Below are positions 1-5,917 of a stretch of DNA of 7,154 nucleotides, one piece after another. The stretch is from assembly GCA_902478395.1 (NCBI GenBank), contig CABSKZ010000139.1, positions 1-7,154 on the forward strand, in the 5' to 3' direction. Position numbers and translations under genes: made by a program. The notes under the pieces were generated by a model. It had not been told where the DNA came from, did no database searches, and was given only the letters and a program-made list of their open reading frames with translations. How positions within the stretch are numbered: the stretch's first letter is position 1; every line of letters starts with the position of its first letter. The DNA is from an uncultured Eubacteriales bacterium (lineage in GTDB: Bacteria > Bacillota > Clostridia > UBA1381 > UBA9506).

Positions 1-7
1 GGGTATT

Positions 8-235
8 ATGTCGAAAAATTACAGAAAATCGAGACTGCTGCAGCCTGAGGCCTATGATGCAATGACAAAATTTAAACTGGAGTGTGCCAAAGATATCGGA
101 CGGCTCCAGTATTGTAAAGAGAACAATGACCACTATAAAGGCGATTTGCCGGCTAAAGTCAACGGCAGCGAAGGCGGACCGATTGGCGGAGAGATGGTAA
201 AGCGCATGATAGCAGATTATGAAAAAAAACTGTAA
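8..235 (+). CDS. alpha/beta-type small acid-soluble spore protein (SASP)
   Basis: 75 residues. Proteins of this family coat DNA in the dormant spore core, protect it against UV and hydrolysis, and are degraded at germination by the GPR protease. Two conserved family blocks are visible: KLECAKDIG at residues 23-31 (compare the usual K-x-E-x-A-x-E-F/I-G block containing the GPR site) and the DNA-binding block NGSEGGPIGGEMVKRMI at 52-68 (compare NGSVGGEITKRLV, with four extra residues here). Length is normal for the family. Oddities: Asp replaces the usual Glu just before the GPR scissile bond (D29-I30), the linker between the blocks (32-51) is long, and there are two Cys. Only seven bases precede the ATG, so the ribosome site and promoter (expected to be forespore-specific, sigma-G or sigma-F) cannot be judged. 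A clean intrinsic terminator follows seven bases after the stop, so it is probably monocistronic. Confidence 0.9.
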   Translation: MSKNYRKSRLLQPEAYDAMTKFKLECAKDIGRLQYCKENNDHYKGDLPAKVNGSEGGPIGGEMVKRMIADYEKKL

Positions 236-241
236 TGCAGG

Positions 242-268
242 CAGCCTTCCATTTGGAAGGCTGTTTTT
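242..268 (+). terminator. Rho-independent terminator of the SASP gene
   Basis: A perfect 9-bp stem, CAGCCTTCC (242-250) with GGAAGGCTG (255-263), closes on an ATTT loop and is followed by TTTTT (264-268). It begins seven bases after the SASP stop codon. Confidence 0.93.
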
Positions 269-312
269 ATGGGAATTTATAGGCAGAAGGAATTCTACTA
301 TTTTTCAGTACA

Positions 313-650
313 TTAAAACAGCGTGTAGCCTAGCGCCGTCGTGCTTCCGGTAACGGGCTTGTGAGGCTTGCCGTCCGTTGAATCAACACTGAAGAAAATG
401 GCATTACCGCGCGGCACGACTTTTTTGAAATCGTGTGCAACAACATTTTGCTATCCTTGCTTGAATCGCGTACAATCCAAGCAAGCGTTTTACCTTTTGC
501 ATTCAGTTTATATGCGTCCGGAACGACGGTGTGCAGTTCGCCTAAAACATGCCGGGACAGCCAATCTAATAGTAAAGCAGAGACATCGTTCAATTGCAAA
601 ACAGCTGACAAAACAATTCGGGTTATATTTGCCGGAAAATCAAGCTCTTT
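313..650 (-). pseudogene. Remnant of an unrecognised minus-strand gene, frameshifted at an A-run
   Basis: The minus strand reads open from just after a stop at 651-653 through a protein-like stretch containing VVPDAYKLNAKGKTLAWIVR and ending ...LLHTISKK. It then loses sense and stops at 330. Moving one base back at the six-A run (426-421) continues with VVPRGNAIFFSVDSTDG and ...KPVTGSTTALGYTLF, stopping at 313-315. Both halves have ordinary protein composition, whereas the plus-strand reading frames here look like shadows. The only available start, TTG at 611, has no ribosome site and the 5' end looks lost. I do not recognise the family. The simplest reading is a decayed gene with a one-base deletion and a missing front. 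The break lies on a canonical A_AAA_AAG heptamer in the correct phase, so a programmed -1 frameshift or a homopolymer sequencing error are alternatives. It runs head-to-head with the DUF6125 gene. Confidence 0.5.
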
Positions 651-708
651 TCAAGCACATTGAAACAAGGTTGCCCTAAAACGAACAATCTGAAAGGAGG
701 CCAAGGCC

Positions 709-1242
709 ATGAAAAATAAAATGCTTGAGAAGCTGACCCGCGAGGAATTATACGGCCTGATTGCGATGTATGCAAAAAACTGGCTGGCAATGGATGGCGT
801 GTGGTTTCAGTCTATTGAACAGAAGTTTGGGATGAATGAGGCAATGGTGCATGATGAAGCCGCATGGAAACGCTTTACGGAAATTGAAGCAAGACGCATT
901 AAGGAGTTCCTGGGCTTGCCGGAGCAAGCCGGACTGGAAGGGTTAAAGCAGGCATTGGCGCTGCGCTTTTATGCCAACATCAATCCCGACGAAGCGGTGA
1001 TAGAAGGGAACACCTTGTTGTACAGAACACGGGAATGCAGGGTGCAATCCGCACGCAGCAGAAAAGGAATGGAACTGCATCCCTGCAAAACAGTGGGCTT
1101 GGTTGAGTACGGCGGGTTTGCCCGGGTTATTGACAGCCGGTTTACCTGTGAGTGTATCAGCTGTTATCCGGATATAACGGACGAGTCCTGTGCATGCGCA
1201 TGGCTTTTTACGCTACATCCGAAGGAAGCGGCCGCCGATTGA
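709..1242 (+). CDS. DUF6125 family protein (cysteine-containing, cytosolic)
   Basis: 177 residues, recognised as the DUF6125 family common in clostridia and other anaerobes; its reaction is unknown to me. The N-terminal half (1-90) is helical and holds the family signatures KNWLAMDGVWFQ (23-34), WKRFTEIEARRIKEFLGL (53-70) and the GLEGLKQAL segment. The C-terminal half has ECRVQSARSRKG (109-120), PCKTVGLVEYGGFARVID (125-142) and CECISC...CAC (147-163). Cysteines at 110, 126, 147, 149, 152, 161 and 163 suggest a metal site or redox function, an inference. A relationship to the L-2-amino-thiazoline-4-carboxylic acid hydrolase-like fold seems possible but is not shown here. No signal peptide or membrane segment is present. 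The start is fixed by AAAGGAGG at 693-700, eight bases before the ATG. It appears monocistronic, with a long hairpin 75 bases downstream. Confidence 0.85.
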   Translation: MKNKMLEKLTREELYGLIAMYAKNWLAMDGVWFQSIEQKFGMNEAMVHDEAAWKRFTEIEARRIKEFLGLPEQAGLEGLKQALALRFYANINPDEAVIEGNTLLYRTRECRVQSARSRKGMELHPCKTVGLVEYGGFARVIDSRFTCECISCYPDITDESCACAWLFTLHPKEAAAD

Positions 1243-1316
1243 GAGTGATGTTAGCCGGAGAGAAGCATTCGCCGCTGGAAAAATTCCGTTTGGATGCTAG
1301 GGGATTGTCCCTGACG

Positions 1317-1372
1317 TTACATAAGCAGCCGCCCAGCAAACAAAACAGTTTGCCGGGCGGCTGCTTATGTAA
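1317..1372. repeat. 56-base near-perfect hairpin without a U-tract, after the DUF6125 gene
   Basis: The arms 1317-1334 and 1355-1372 are perfectly complementary over 18 bases (core AAGCAGCCGCCC / GGGCGGCTGCTT). After one mismatch (1335/1354), GCAAAC (1336-1341) pairs with GTTTGC (1348-1353), leaving a six-base loop. Neither strand has the T-run of an intrinsic terminator directly after the stem. It may still end or stabilise the DUF6125 transcript, or it may be a miniature repeat copied elsewhere in the genome. Confidence 0.8.
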
Positions 1373-1521
1373 TACGGGAGTCTGCGGCGTCTAGTTTGAA
1401 CACACCGGCGGCAAAGCACAACAATACCGGTTATTTTGCCCGACCGAAGCGATTTCGGTGCTCTACAGAAAAACGATAATCGAATTTTAAAATAGTTCTG
1501 AATCGTTACTCGGCAGACTGC
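1373..1521. other. Gap between convergent DUF6125 and Asp/Leu-tail genes
   Basis: No gene seen. A small hairpin ACCGAA (1443-1448) / TTCGGT (1454-1459) is present. For minus-strand transcripts, ATCGTT and AACGAT arms (1502-1507 and 1472-1477) are followed by a T-run (complement of 1469-1473). That could be a weak terminator of the minus-strand gene that ends at 1522, but the stem is only six base pairs with a large loop. Confidence 0.35.
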
Positions 1522-1836
1522 CTATTTCTGGTCCAGGCCGACGAAAAACAAATAGCCCAATACCAGCAGGAGTAAATAGTCGTCACAGCCGTCCAAAAAG
1601 AGTAAAATAATAATCCCCAGAAGCAATAAATCGTCGGTTTTCAGGCTGTTGAGCGTAAATTCCCGCTTTGGTGTGGTGACGAGCACGTCCTCTTTTTTTT
1701 CAACGTGTTGCTCCCTGCGCTCCGGCCGCTGGGGAACGATTACCTCCGACCGTTTTTCATAGGGCCTGTATGGCTTCGGTTCCCGCTGAATCGGCGCGGA
1801 AAAATTGTTGCTTGCATTATAGTATTTCATATTCAT
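1522..1836 (-). CDS. Hypothetical protein with Asp/Leu-rich hydrophobic C-terminal tail (104 aa)
   Basis: Residues 1-60 are polar, basic and probably disordered, rich in Pro, Arg, Lys and Glu (for example PKPYRPYEKRSEVIVPQRPE). Residues 67-104 are strikingly hydrophobic: TDDLLLLGIIILLFLDGCDD followed by YLLLLVLGYLFFVGL. This gives two Leu-rich runs separated by an acidic D-G-C-D-D turn, which could be a membrane hairpin or a self-assembling segment. I have a general impression of similar DDLLLL-type tails in other clostridial small proteins but cannot name a family. The frame stays open up to a GTG at 1914 overlapping the previous stop. I prefer ATG 1836 because the upstream part would run through a GC-rich hairpin and GAGG lies nine bases before ATG 1836; ATG 1830 is also possible. 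It is 77 bases downstream of the 140-residue gene and probably cotranscribed with it. Confidence 0.65.
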   Translation of the reverse strand: MNMKYYNASNNFSAPIQREPKPYRPYEKRSEVIVPQRPERREQHVEKKEDVLVTTPKREFTLNSLKTDDLLLLGIIILLFLDGCDDYLLLLVLGYLFFVGLDQK

Positions 1837-1893
1837 ATGAATCAGCCTCGCTTTATGTTCATATTTCCGTGGTTGTATGATGCGGCCCGCAGT

Positions 1894-1909
1894 CCCGCGT
1901 TTACGCGGG
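1894..1909 (-). other. GC-rich intercistronic hairpin
   Basis: CCCGCG (1894-1899) and CGCGGG (1904-1909) form a perfect 6-bp stem around a four-base loop, just after the stop of the 140-residue gene and before the start of the 104-residue gene. No T-run follows on the minus strand, so it is more likely an mRNA-stability or partial-attenuation element than a full terminator. Confidence 0.5.
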
Positions 1910-1913
1910 GGCA

Positions 1914-2336
1914 CTAAAGCTTAAAGTCTTTGAACAAATTCAGTTCATTTGCTGTCTGGGCCAGTTTGGTCAGCTTTAAAAGCTGCATGGCATGGTCGAC
2001 GTGAGGACGCCGTTGTTCATTTAAAAATGGACGGAGTGCAGATAAAAGCCGCGATCTGTCATCTGGCGTTCCGGCGCCAAGACCGGACATCATCCCCTGT
2101 AATTTCATCAGGGTACTCATATCGAAACCGCCGCCTGAACCTTCGCCGGAAGGCTGCGGCGCTTCCGCAGAAGTGGGAACCGCTTGTGGCGCATCCTGTT
2201 GAGGGGGCGGGCTAGGCGGAGCGTCATTACCGCCGGCGCCGGAAAGGGAATTTAAAACAGCGTTGATTTTTTCGGCAGGGTTGTCTCCCAGCATACCCAT
2301 AAGAGTGTTTATCATTTGACTGTTATCCTGAGCCAT
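1914..2336 (-). CDS. Hypothetical protein, two helical ends joined by a Pro/Gly linker (140 aa)
   Basis: Residues 1-35 are helical (QMINTLMGMLGDNPAEKINA), 36-70 form a low-complexity Pro/Gln/Ala/Gly linker, and 71-140 are helical with DDRSRLLSALRPFLNEQRRP (92-111) and HAMQLLKLTKLAQTANELNL (115-134). The C-terminal part, with its R-x-L-L-x-A-L-R-P-F-L pattern, looks like the conserved core; I recall similar unnamed proteins in clostridia but give no function. There is no signal peptide or membrane helix. The start is secure: AAAGGAGG precedes ATG 2336 by seven bases. The N-terminal MLG...INAVLNSL resembles the 82-residue neighbour upstream (MLG...LNAMLNKI), so the two may be related or interact. 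It probably heads a small transcript that includes the 104-residue gene. Confidence 0.75.
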   Translation of the reverse strand: MAQDNSQMINTLMGMLGDNPAEKINAVLNSLSGAGGNDAPPSPPPQQDAPQAVPTSAEAPQPSGEGSGGGFDMSTLMKLQGMMSGLGAGTPDDRSRLLSALRPFLNEQRRPHVDHAMQLLKLTKLAQTANELNLFKDFKL

Positions 2337-2519
2337 TTGCTTACCTCCTTTGGTCTGTTAATTCTTCTGCAGTCCGCTTAGCCATATGTTCTGTATTTGG
2401 GGATTTTTACCTTTTGGGTTATTTTCCCGCAAGACACCAGCCATGCTTTTTCATCCACATCCGAAAAATTGTTCTAAATATGAAAAAACAAGGTAAAGCG
2501 GGGGGAATACCTGTTTATT

Positions 2520-2560
2520 AACGGGCATTTTAACACAGTCTTTCCGTAGACCTGCCCGTT
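2520..2560 (-). other. Nested inverted repeat between the 82- and 140-residue genes
   Basis: AACGGGCA (2520-2527) pairs with TGCCCGTT (2553-2560), and inside the loop GTCT (2538-2541) pairs with AGAC (2548-2551). It lies 55 bases after the stop of the 82-residue gene. There is no convincing T-run, so it may be a weak terminator or leader structure for the next gene. Confidence 0.4.
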
Positions 2561-2615
2561 GAAACCGAGATGATATTCGACAGGCTAAACACGGGCCGCA
2601 AGATAAAAACTCTCT

Positions 2616-2864
2616 TTAAAGCTTATTTTTGAAATTTTTAATCAGGTCAGGATTACTTTTCGCCTGATTAATCAGTCCGCCTAAATCGACGTTGTTAGCT
2701 CCGAGCGCGTTTAGTGCCCGGTTTGCTTTTTCCGGATCGATTTTATTCAGCATCGCATTTAGTTCCTGTTCATTCCCCAGCATATTTTTCACCTGATTGA
2801 GCTTGTTCTGATCTATGTTATTTAACATATTCTCCAGTTTTTTTGCCATTTTGTCATCGTTCAT
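2616..2864 (-). CDS. Hypothetical helical protein with an internal 25-residue duplication (82 aa)
   Basis: The protein is made of two tandem repeats. MLNNIDQNKLNQVKNMLG (13-30) aligns with MLNKIDPEKANRALNALG (38-55), with M, L, N, I, D, K, N, N, L and G conserved at the same positions. A shorter tail follows (LINQAKSNPDLIKNFKNKL). It is rich in Asn, Lys, Leu and Ala, contains no Cys, Trp or Tyr, and has no signal peptide or membrane segment, so it should be a small cytosolic helical protein. The start is supported by GAAAGGAAGG seven bases before ATG 2864, and a TATAAT (minus strand, 2892-2887) lies just upstream, though no good -35 matches it. Function unknown. It shares orientation and some N-terminal pattern with the 140-residue gene and is divergent from the cysteine desulfurase gene. 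Confidence 0.72.
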   Translation of the reverse strand: MNDDKMAKKLENMLNNIDQNKLNQVKNMLGNEQELNAMLNKIDPEKANRALNALGANNVDLGGLINQAKSNPDLIKNFKNKL

Positions 2865-3182
2865 AATTGTTCCTTCCTTTCAGATTATTATAAGCGATAT
2901 TACTGGTTGTTTTCCTTTTATGCAGCGATGGGTGTAGCCTGCAAAGCAGATCCGCCCAGAGGCTTTGCGTGCGGAAGCGACTCCAAAATCAAGTATCGGA
3001 GAGAACCATTCCATACACAGATTCCTGGTGGTGCGGCAGAGAACATCCTGATTCACTTATATCAATACCAGTATATGTAAAAGTAAAAATTAAATGACAA
3101 AGAAACACGCTTTTTTTCCTTTGGAATATAGTGTATTAGAAGAAATTTATCGAAGGATGCAGTCCATTTTAAGGAGGTTCAT
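2865..3182. promoter_or_regulatory. Divergent intergenic region between the 82-aa gene and the desulfurase
   Basis: These 318 bases must hold the promoters of two divergent genes. A TATAAT for the minus-strand gene is at 2892-2887. On the plus strand TATAGT (about 3128-3133) is a possible -10 without a convincing -35. A stem GCAAAGC (2941-2947) / GCTTTGC (2962-2968) lies in a more GC-rich patch. A 50-codon open frame (ATG 2928 to TAA 3080, plus strand) crosses that patch but has no ribosome site. I do not recognise a riboswitch or T-box. Confidence 0.35.
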
Positions 3183-4367
3183 ATGATTTATTTTGATAAT
3201 GCGGCAACTACATTTGAAAAGCCGCCGTCCGTATATAAAACCGTCTACGATGCAATGGTGAAATATGGCGCAAACGCGGGAAGAGGCGGCCACGACCTGT
3301 CGGTAAAAGCAGGGGATATGATATATGAAGCGCGTGAGGCGGTCTGCCGCCTGTTCCGCATCCAAAATATCGAACGCCTGGTCTTCTGTCAGAATACGAC
3401 GCAGGCGTTGAACACCGGCATGAAAGGGGTGCTGAAAAAGGGCGACCATGTCGTCATTAGCTGTATGGAACACAATTCTGTGCTCCGGCCAGTCGCAGAA
3501 CTGCAAAAACGCGGTATCATTACTTACTCCGTGGTAAAGGGGAATGAAAAAGGAGAGATTCCGTTGTCGGCGGTGCGAATGGCAATCCGGCCCAATACCA
3601 AGCTGGTTGTTTTTACGCACGCTTCCAACGTCTGCGGCAATGTATATGACATTAAAGCAATTGCAAAGCTGGCGCATGACAATGGAGCGCTGTTTATGGC
3701 GGACGCCGCACAGAGCGCAGGAATTCTGGATGTTGACGCAAATGATGTTGATTTACTCGCGTTTCCAGGGCATAAAGGACTTATGGGACCACAGGGGACG
3801 GGCGGACTATATATCCGGGAGGGGCTGAATCTGAATACCATTATGGAAGGCGGAACGGGCAGCGCCTCGGAGTTGATCTACCAGCCGGACATCATGCCGG
3901 ACCGTTTTGAGAGCGGTACGCAGAATATGCCGGCAATCGCCGGGCTTGGGGAAGGTGTTAAATTTATTTTAAAAGAAGGGGTTGACGCCATCCGTGCGCA
4001 TGAGATGGATTTGACCAAATATTTTTTGGATGAGATTCAAAATATTCCAAAAATCACGATATATGGAACGGATAATCTGTCCGGCAGGGTCGGCGTCGTC
4101 GCGCTCAATATTGATGGAGAAGATTGTGTTGACGTCGCAAACGAGCTGAATACACTATACGGCATTGCTACACGCGGCGGGCTGCACTGTTCCGCGCTCG
4201 CCCATGAAACACTCGGAACGCTTGAAAAAGGATGTATCCGGTTTAGTTTCGGTTATTTTAATAAGCGAAAAGAAGTGGATAAGGCAGTTTTGGCACTGCT
4301 CAAAATCGCAAATCGGGAACAGTTTTATCAATTCTACGCGCAGGGGACCATGTATCCACGGATATAA
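3183..4367 (+). CDS. Cysteine desulfurase family protein (class V aminotransferase, EF2568-like)
   Basis: 394 residues, full length. A PLP enzyme of aminotransferase class V; related enzymes take sulfur from cysteine (or selenium from selenocysteine), releasing alanine. Landmarks: YFDNAATTFEKP (3-14), AGRGGHDLS (32-40), CMEHNSVLRP (94-103, PLP-stacking His97), THASNVCGNV (145-154), ADAAQSAG (173-180, Asp174 to the pyridine nitrogen), FPGHKGLMGPQGTGGLY (194-210, Lys198 as the Schiff-base lysine), RFESGTQN (241-248) and RGGLHCSALAHETLGT (331-346), where Cys336 sits at the sulfur-accepting loop position of group II (SufS/CsdA-like) desulfurases. AAGGAGG five bases before ATG 3183 fixes the start. 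No scaffold (IscU/SufU), regulator (IscR) or tRNA-thiolation gene is adjacent, so the sulfur acceptor is unknown. It is a single-gene unit ending at a bidirectional terminator. The exact substrate remains inference. Confidence 0.92.
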   Translation: MIYFDNAATTFEKPPSVYKTVYDAMVKYGANAGRGGHDLSVKAGDMIYEAREAVCRLFRIQNIERLVFCQNTTQALNTGMKGVLKKGDHVVISCMEHNSVLRPVAELQKRGIITYSVVKGNEKGEIPLSAVRMAIRPNTKLVVFTHASNVCGNVYDIKAIAKLAHDNGALFMADAAQSAGILDVDANDVDLLAFPGHKGLMGPQGTGGLYIREGLNLNTIMEGGTGSASELIYQPDIMPDRFESGTQNMPAIAGLGEGVKFILKEGVDAIRAHEMDLTKYFLDEIQNIPKITIYGTDNLSGRVGVVALNIDGEDCVDVANELNTLYGIATRGGLHCSALAHETLGTLEKGCIRFSFGYFNKRKEVDKAVLALLKIANREQFYQFYAQGTMYPRI

Positions 4368-4441
4368 GCTAGTAAGAGACTGATGTAAGTTTGCGATAGT
4401 AAAGTTCTGATAAAAGGTTGTAGACAGTATAGCGGAGGCCT

Positions 4442-4454
4442 GCGGAGTATCCGC
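4442..4454 (+). other. Small hairpin ahead of the bidirectional terminator
   Basis: GCGGA (4442-4446) and TCCGC (4450-4454) form a five-base-pair stem with a GTA loop, in the 3' untranslated region of the desulfurase transcript. Confidence 0.35.
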
Positions 4455-4458
4455 GATC

Positions 4459-4504
4459 AAAAACAGACGCCATTACAGTATGTTCTGCAATGGCGTCTGT
4501 TTTT
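4459..4504. terminator. Bidirectional Rho-independent terminator
   Basis: CAGACGCCATT (4464-4474) pairs perfectly with AATGGCGTCTG (4489-4499); inside, CAG/CTG adds to the stem. TTTTT follows on the plus strand (4500-4504) and AAAAA precedes (4459-4463), giving a T-run on the minus strand too. It separates the convergent desulfurase gene and the first XRE gene and should terminate both. Confidence 0.93.
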
Positions 4505-4540
4505 ATCATAAGAAAGGTTGGGGCAAATCCAGAATTATCA

Positions 4541-4762
4541 TCACTTTCTGGAAGCGTTCCTAAAGTTATTATATTCATCTGGCGGAAACAGTGTTTCCAC
4601 ATCGATGCCTAACGCGCGGGACAGATTGATTGCGATATATACATTAGGTACGTGCCGTTCGAGTTCAATATCACTCAAAGTGCTTGGAGCAATATTAGCA
4701 TTCTCGGCTAACTGCGTTCTGGTCATCTCAGACCATATCCGGAATTTTCTAACATTGTTCAT
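4541..4762 (-). CDS. XRE/Cro family helix-turn-helix regulator (first copy)
   Basis: 73 residues: essentially a lone HTH_3 domain, cytosolic and DNA-binding. Helices 2-3 are at about 15-32 (RTQLAENANIAPSTLSDIE), with the typical S-x-x-E...R-H-x-P turn, followed by IAINLSRALGIDVETLFPPD (44-62). It is a paralogue of the 69-residue regulator at 5918-6127; both share STLSDIE, RH-x-P, x-IAI and LFP. There is no sensor domain. ATG 4762 is chosen over an in-frame GTG nine bases upstream, because GGAGGA lies about eight bases before the ATG and directly abuts the GTG. Promoter TTGACA-N18-TAGAAT is upstream, and several symmetrical motifs there suggest self-regulation. No target gene is adjacent on the same strand. 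It ends at a bidirectional terminator. Confidence 0.88.
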   Translation of the reverse strand: MNNVRKFRIWSEMTRTQLAENANIAPSTLSDIELERHVPNVYIAINLSRALGIDVETLFPPDEYNNFRNASRK

Positions 4763-4799
4763 CTGCCACACTCCTCCGATGTATGTTTCATTTTGTCGG

Positions 4800-4829
4800 A
4801 TTCTACTATACTAGAAATAGTGCTGTCAA
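4800..4829 (-). promoter_or_regulatory. Promoter of the first XRE gene
   Basis: On the minus strand TTGACA (4829-4824) is followed after 18 bases by TAGAAT (4805-4800); an alternative pair is TTGACT-N18-TATAGT shifted four bases upstream. The spacer contains ACTA-N4-TAGT, a short inverted repeat that could be an operator. Distance to ATG 4762 is about 38 bases, with the ribosome site between. Confidence 0.65.
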
Positions 4830-4844
4830 GTCAATAAAATAACG

Positions 4845-4865
4845 ATATGTCGGTGAGATGTCACA
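4845..4865. promoter_or_regulatory. Possible operator upstream of the first XRE promoter
   Basis: ATATGTC (4845-4851), eight bases, then GTCACA (4860-4865). This matches the layout of the site near the right edge (ATATGTC-N8-GTCATATG) and resembles the operators of the second XRE gene. It lies just upstream of the -35 box. Weak on its own. Confidence 0.3.
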
Positions 4866-4875
4866 AAAAGCCTCA

Positions 4876-4908
4876 GAAATATACAGAATATTTCGATTGT
4901 TTTGTCAA
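4876..4908 (-). promoter_or_regulatory. Palindrome GAAATAT-N5-ATATTTC inside a possible distal promoter
   Basis: A perfect 7-bp inverted repeat, GAAATAT (4876-4882) and ATATTTC (4888-4894). On the minus strand TTGACA (4908-4903) is followed after 19 bases by TATATT (4883-4878), so the palindrome overlaps the spacer and -10 of a possible second promoter of the first XRE gene. Its half-site reappears as CGAAATATG/CATATTTCG at the second XRE gene. Confidence 0.4.
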
Positions 4909-5125
4909 ATTTTCTGAATTGGGGATTTATTTTGTCAATTTGAGCGAATTTTTCTGGAACGGAACATAAAGAATTCCACGAAGGCCAATTGGCTCGTTAT
5001 TCCAGGAAAACAGTCAGCATTCCGGCGCCGAAATGACAATTAGAGGACATTTATGCCCTCGGTATGTGCAGAAGGAAACCAAGTTGCGGCGGTACGCTGG
5101 CTAGAAAAGATACAGAGTACCGGGG
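4909..5125. other. Gap between the first XRE gene and the DUF3298 gene
   Basis: No gene is supported. A second AAATTGACAAAATAAA-type sequence (minus strand, about 4940-4925) repeats the -35-like element at 4908-4903, so the region upstream of the first XRE gene holds tandem TTGACAAAA motifs. GCCAATTGGC (4983-4992) is a short palindrome. No convincing terminator for the DUF3298 gene was found. Confidence 0.35.
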
Positions 5126-5809
5126 TCAGCAGTGTGGCGGCATGGATATCCCGCGGATAAACGGCAGCAGAAATTCCGGCATACCGCTGGAATATGGCGC
5201 GATCGCATATTGCTGAAAGAAAATCATGACGCCCTGAGGAACTAGATAAAAATCCTCTAGGTTCAGTTCATCGGCTACATTTTGTTCGTAGTTGTCAAAA
5301 TAATAGTTTTCTCCGTTTTGAATTTGCTTTTCGATTTGCATCGTCACTTGCCGTACCACATATTGTTTCACGTCGATTCCTCGCGCAAAAAACTGTTCCA
5401 AATTCATGCGCCGCCCCGTTTTCAAATCCCACGTATCACCATATCGGTGTGTGCTGCCGTGAGCGCCCCCGCTGAACAAATAGCGGTCAAGTCGCAAACT
5501 GACAGCACAGTTTTGATTATAGGTTACTTCAAATGCCGTCTCCGCCTCATAGGTCATCGCAGGATATCCCTGCCCTTTATCAAACTCATATTGCTCCACA
5601 GCAGTTTGAAAAAGCCGTTTCCGGCAGTAGCGCTCAAAGGCAAGTGCGTGTGCTTTGTAATACAGGTTTAGCCTTGCTGCCGCAGCGCTGAACCGGTCGG
5701 ATACAAACTGTGGATAATCAATTTTGTAAGTTAATAATATTACACCATCATACCCCATCTGGTCCTGCAATGATTCTGTATGTACAGAGATTCCAAATAT
5801 TTTTTCCAT
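5126..5809 (-). CDS. DUF3298 (RsiV/PdaC C-terminal-like) domain protein, apparently cytosolic
   Basis: 227 residues. The diagnostic DUF3298 stretch is YLFSGGAHGSTHRYGDTWDL (110-129) with TGRRMNLEQFF (131-141), and the domain closes with LEDFYLVPQGVMIFFQQYAI (184-203) and APYSSGMPEFLLPF (204-217). Residues 20-105 (YDGVILLTYKIDYPQF onward) fit a DUF4163-like first part. In known members, such as the anti-sigma factor RsiV (lysozyme-binding) and deacetylase PdaC, the domain is outside the membrane. Here there is no signal peptide, lipobox or transmembrane helix, so the protein is predicted to stay inside the cell. The start is fixed by GAGGAGGT six bases before ATG 5809. It lies 108 bases downstream of the second XRE gene in the same direction, without an obvious promoter between, and so is probably cotranscribed. 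Its ligand is unknown. Confidence 0.82.
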   Translation of the reverse strand: MEKIFGISVHTESLQDQMGYDGVILLTYKIDYPQFVSDRFSAAAARLNLYYKAHALAFERYCRKRLFQTAVEQYEFDKGQGYPAMTYEAETAFEVTYNQNCAVSLRLDRYLFSGGAHGSTHRYGDTWDLKTGRRMNLEQFFARGIDVKQYVVRQVTMQIEKQIQNGENYYFDNYEQNVADELNLEDFYLVPQGVMIFFQQYAIAPYSSGMPEFLLPFIRGISMPPHC

Positions 5810-5917
5810 ATCACTACCTCCTCACAACCATAATATGGAAGCGTGGTAGGTAGTGTTACAGGGATACTCCAATTCAAATGATTTGCATAGAAGAGCAGCG
5901 GGAATGATGTGCAGCGA

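Noticed and set aside
330..679. Plus-strand open frames of 103 and 76 codons over the broken gene
   Set aside because: No ribosome site and less protein-like than the minus-strand reading; taken as shadows.
1837..1914. GTG start at 1914 for the Asp/Leu-tail protein
   Set aside because: It would overlap the previous stop and read through the GC hairpin; ATG 1836 has a better-placed GAGG.
2928..3080. 50-codon plus-strand frame between the 82-aa gene and the desulfurase gene
   Set aside because: No ribosome site and no recognisable family; mentioned only within the intergenic region.
2865..3182. Riboswitch or T-box leader before the desulfurase gene
   Set aside because: Only one short stem is visible, it is not followed by a terminator, and no known aptamer core is recognised.
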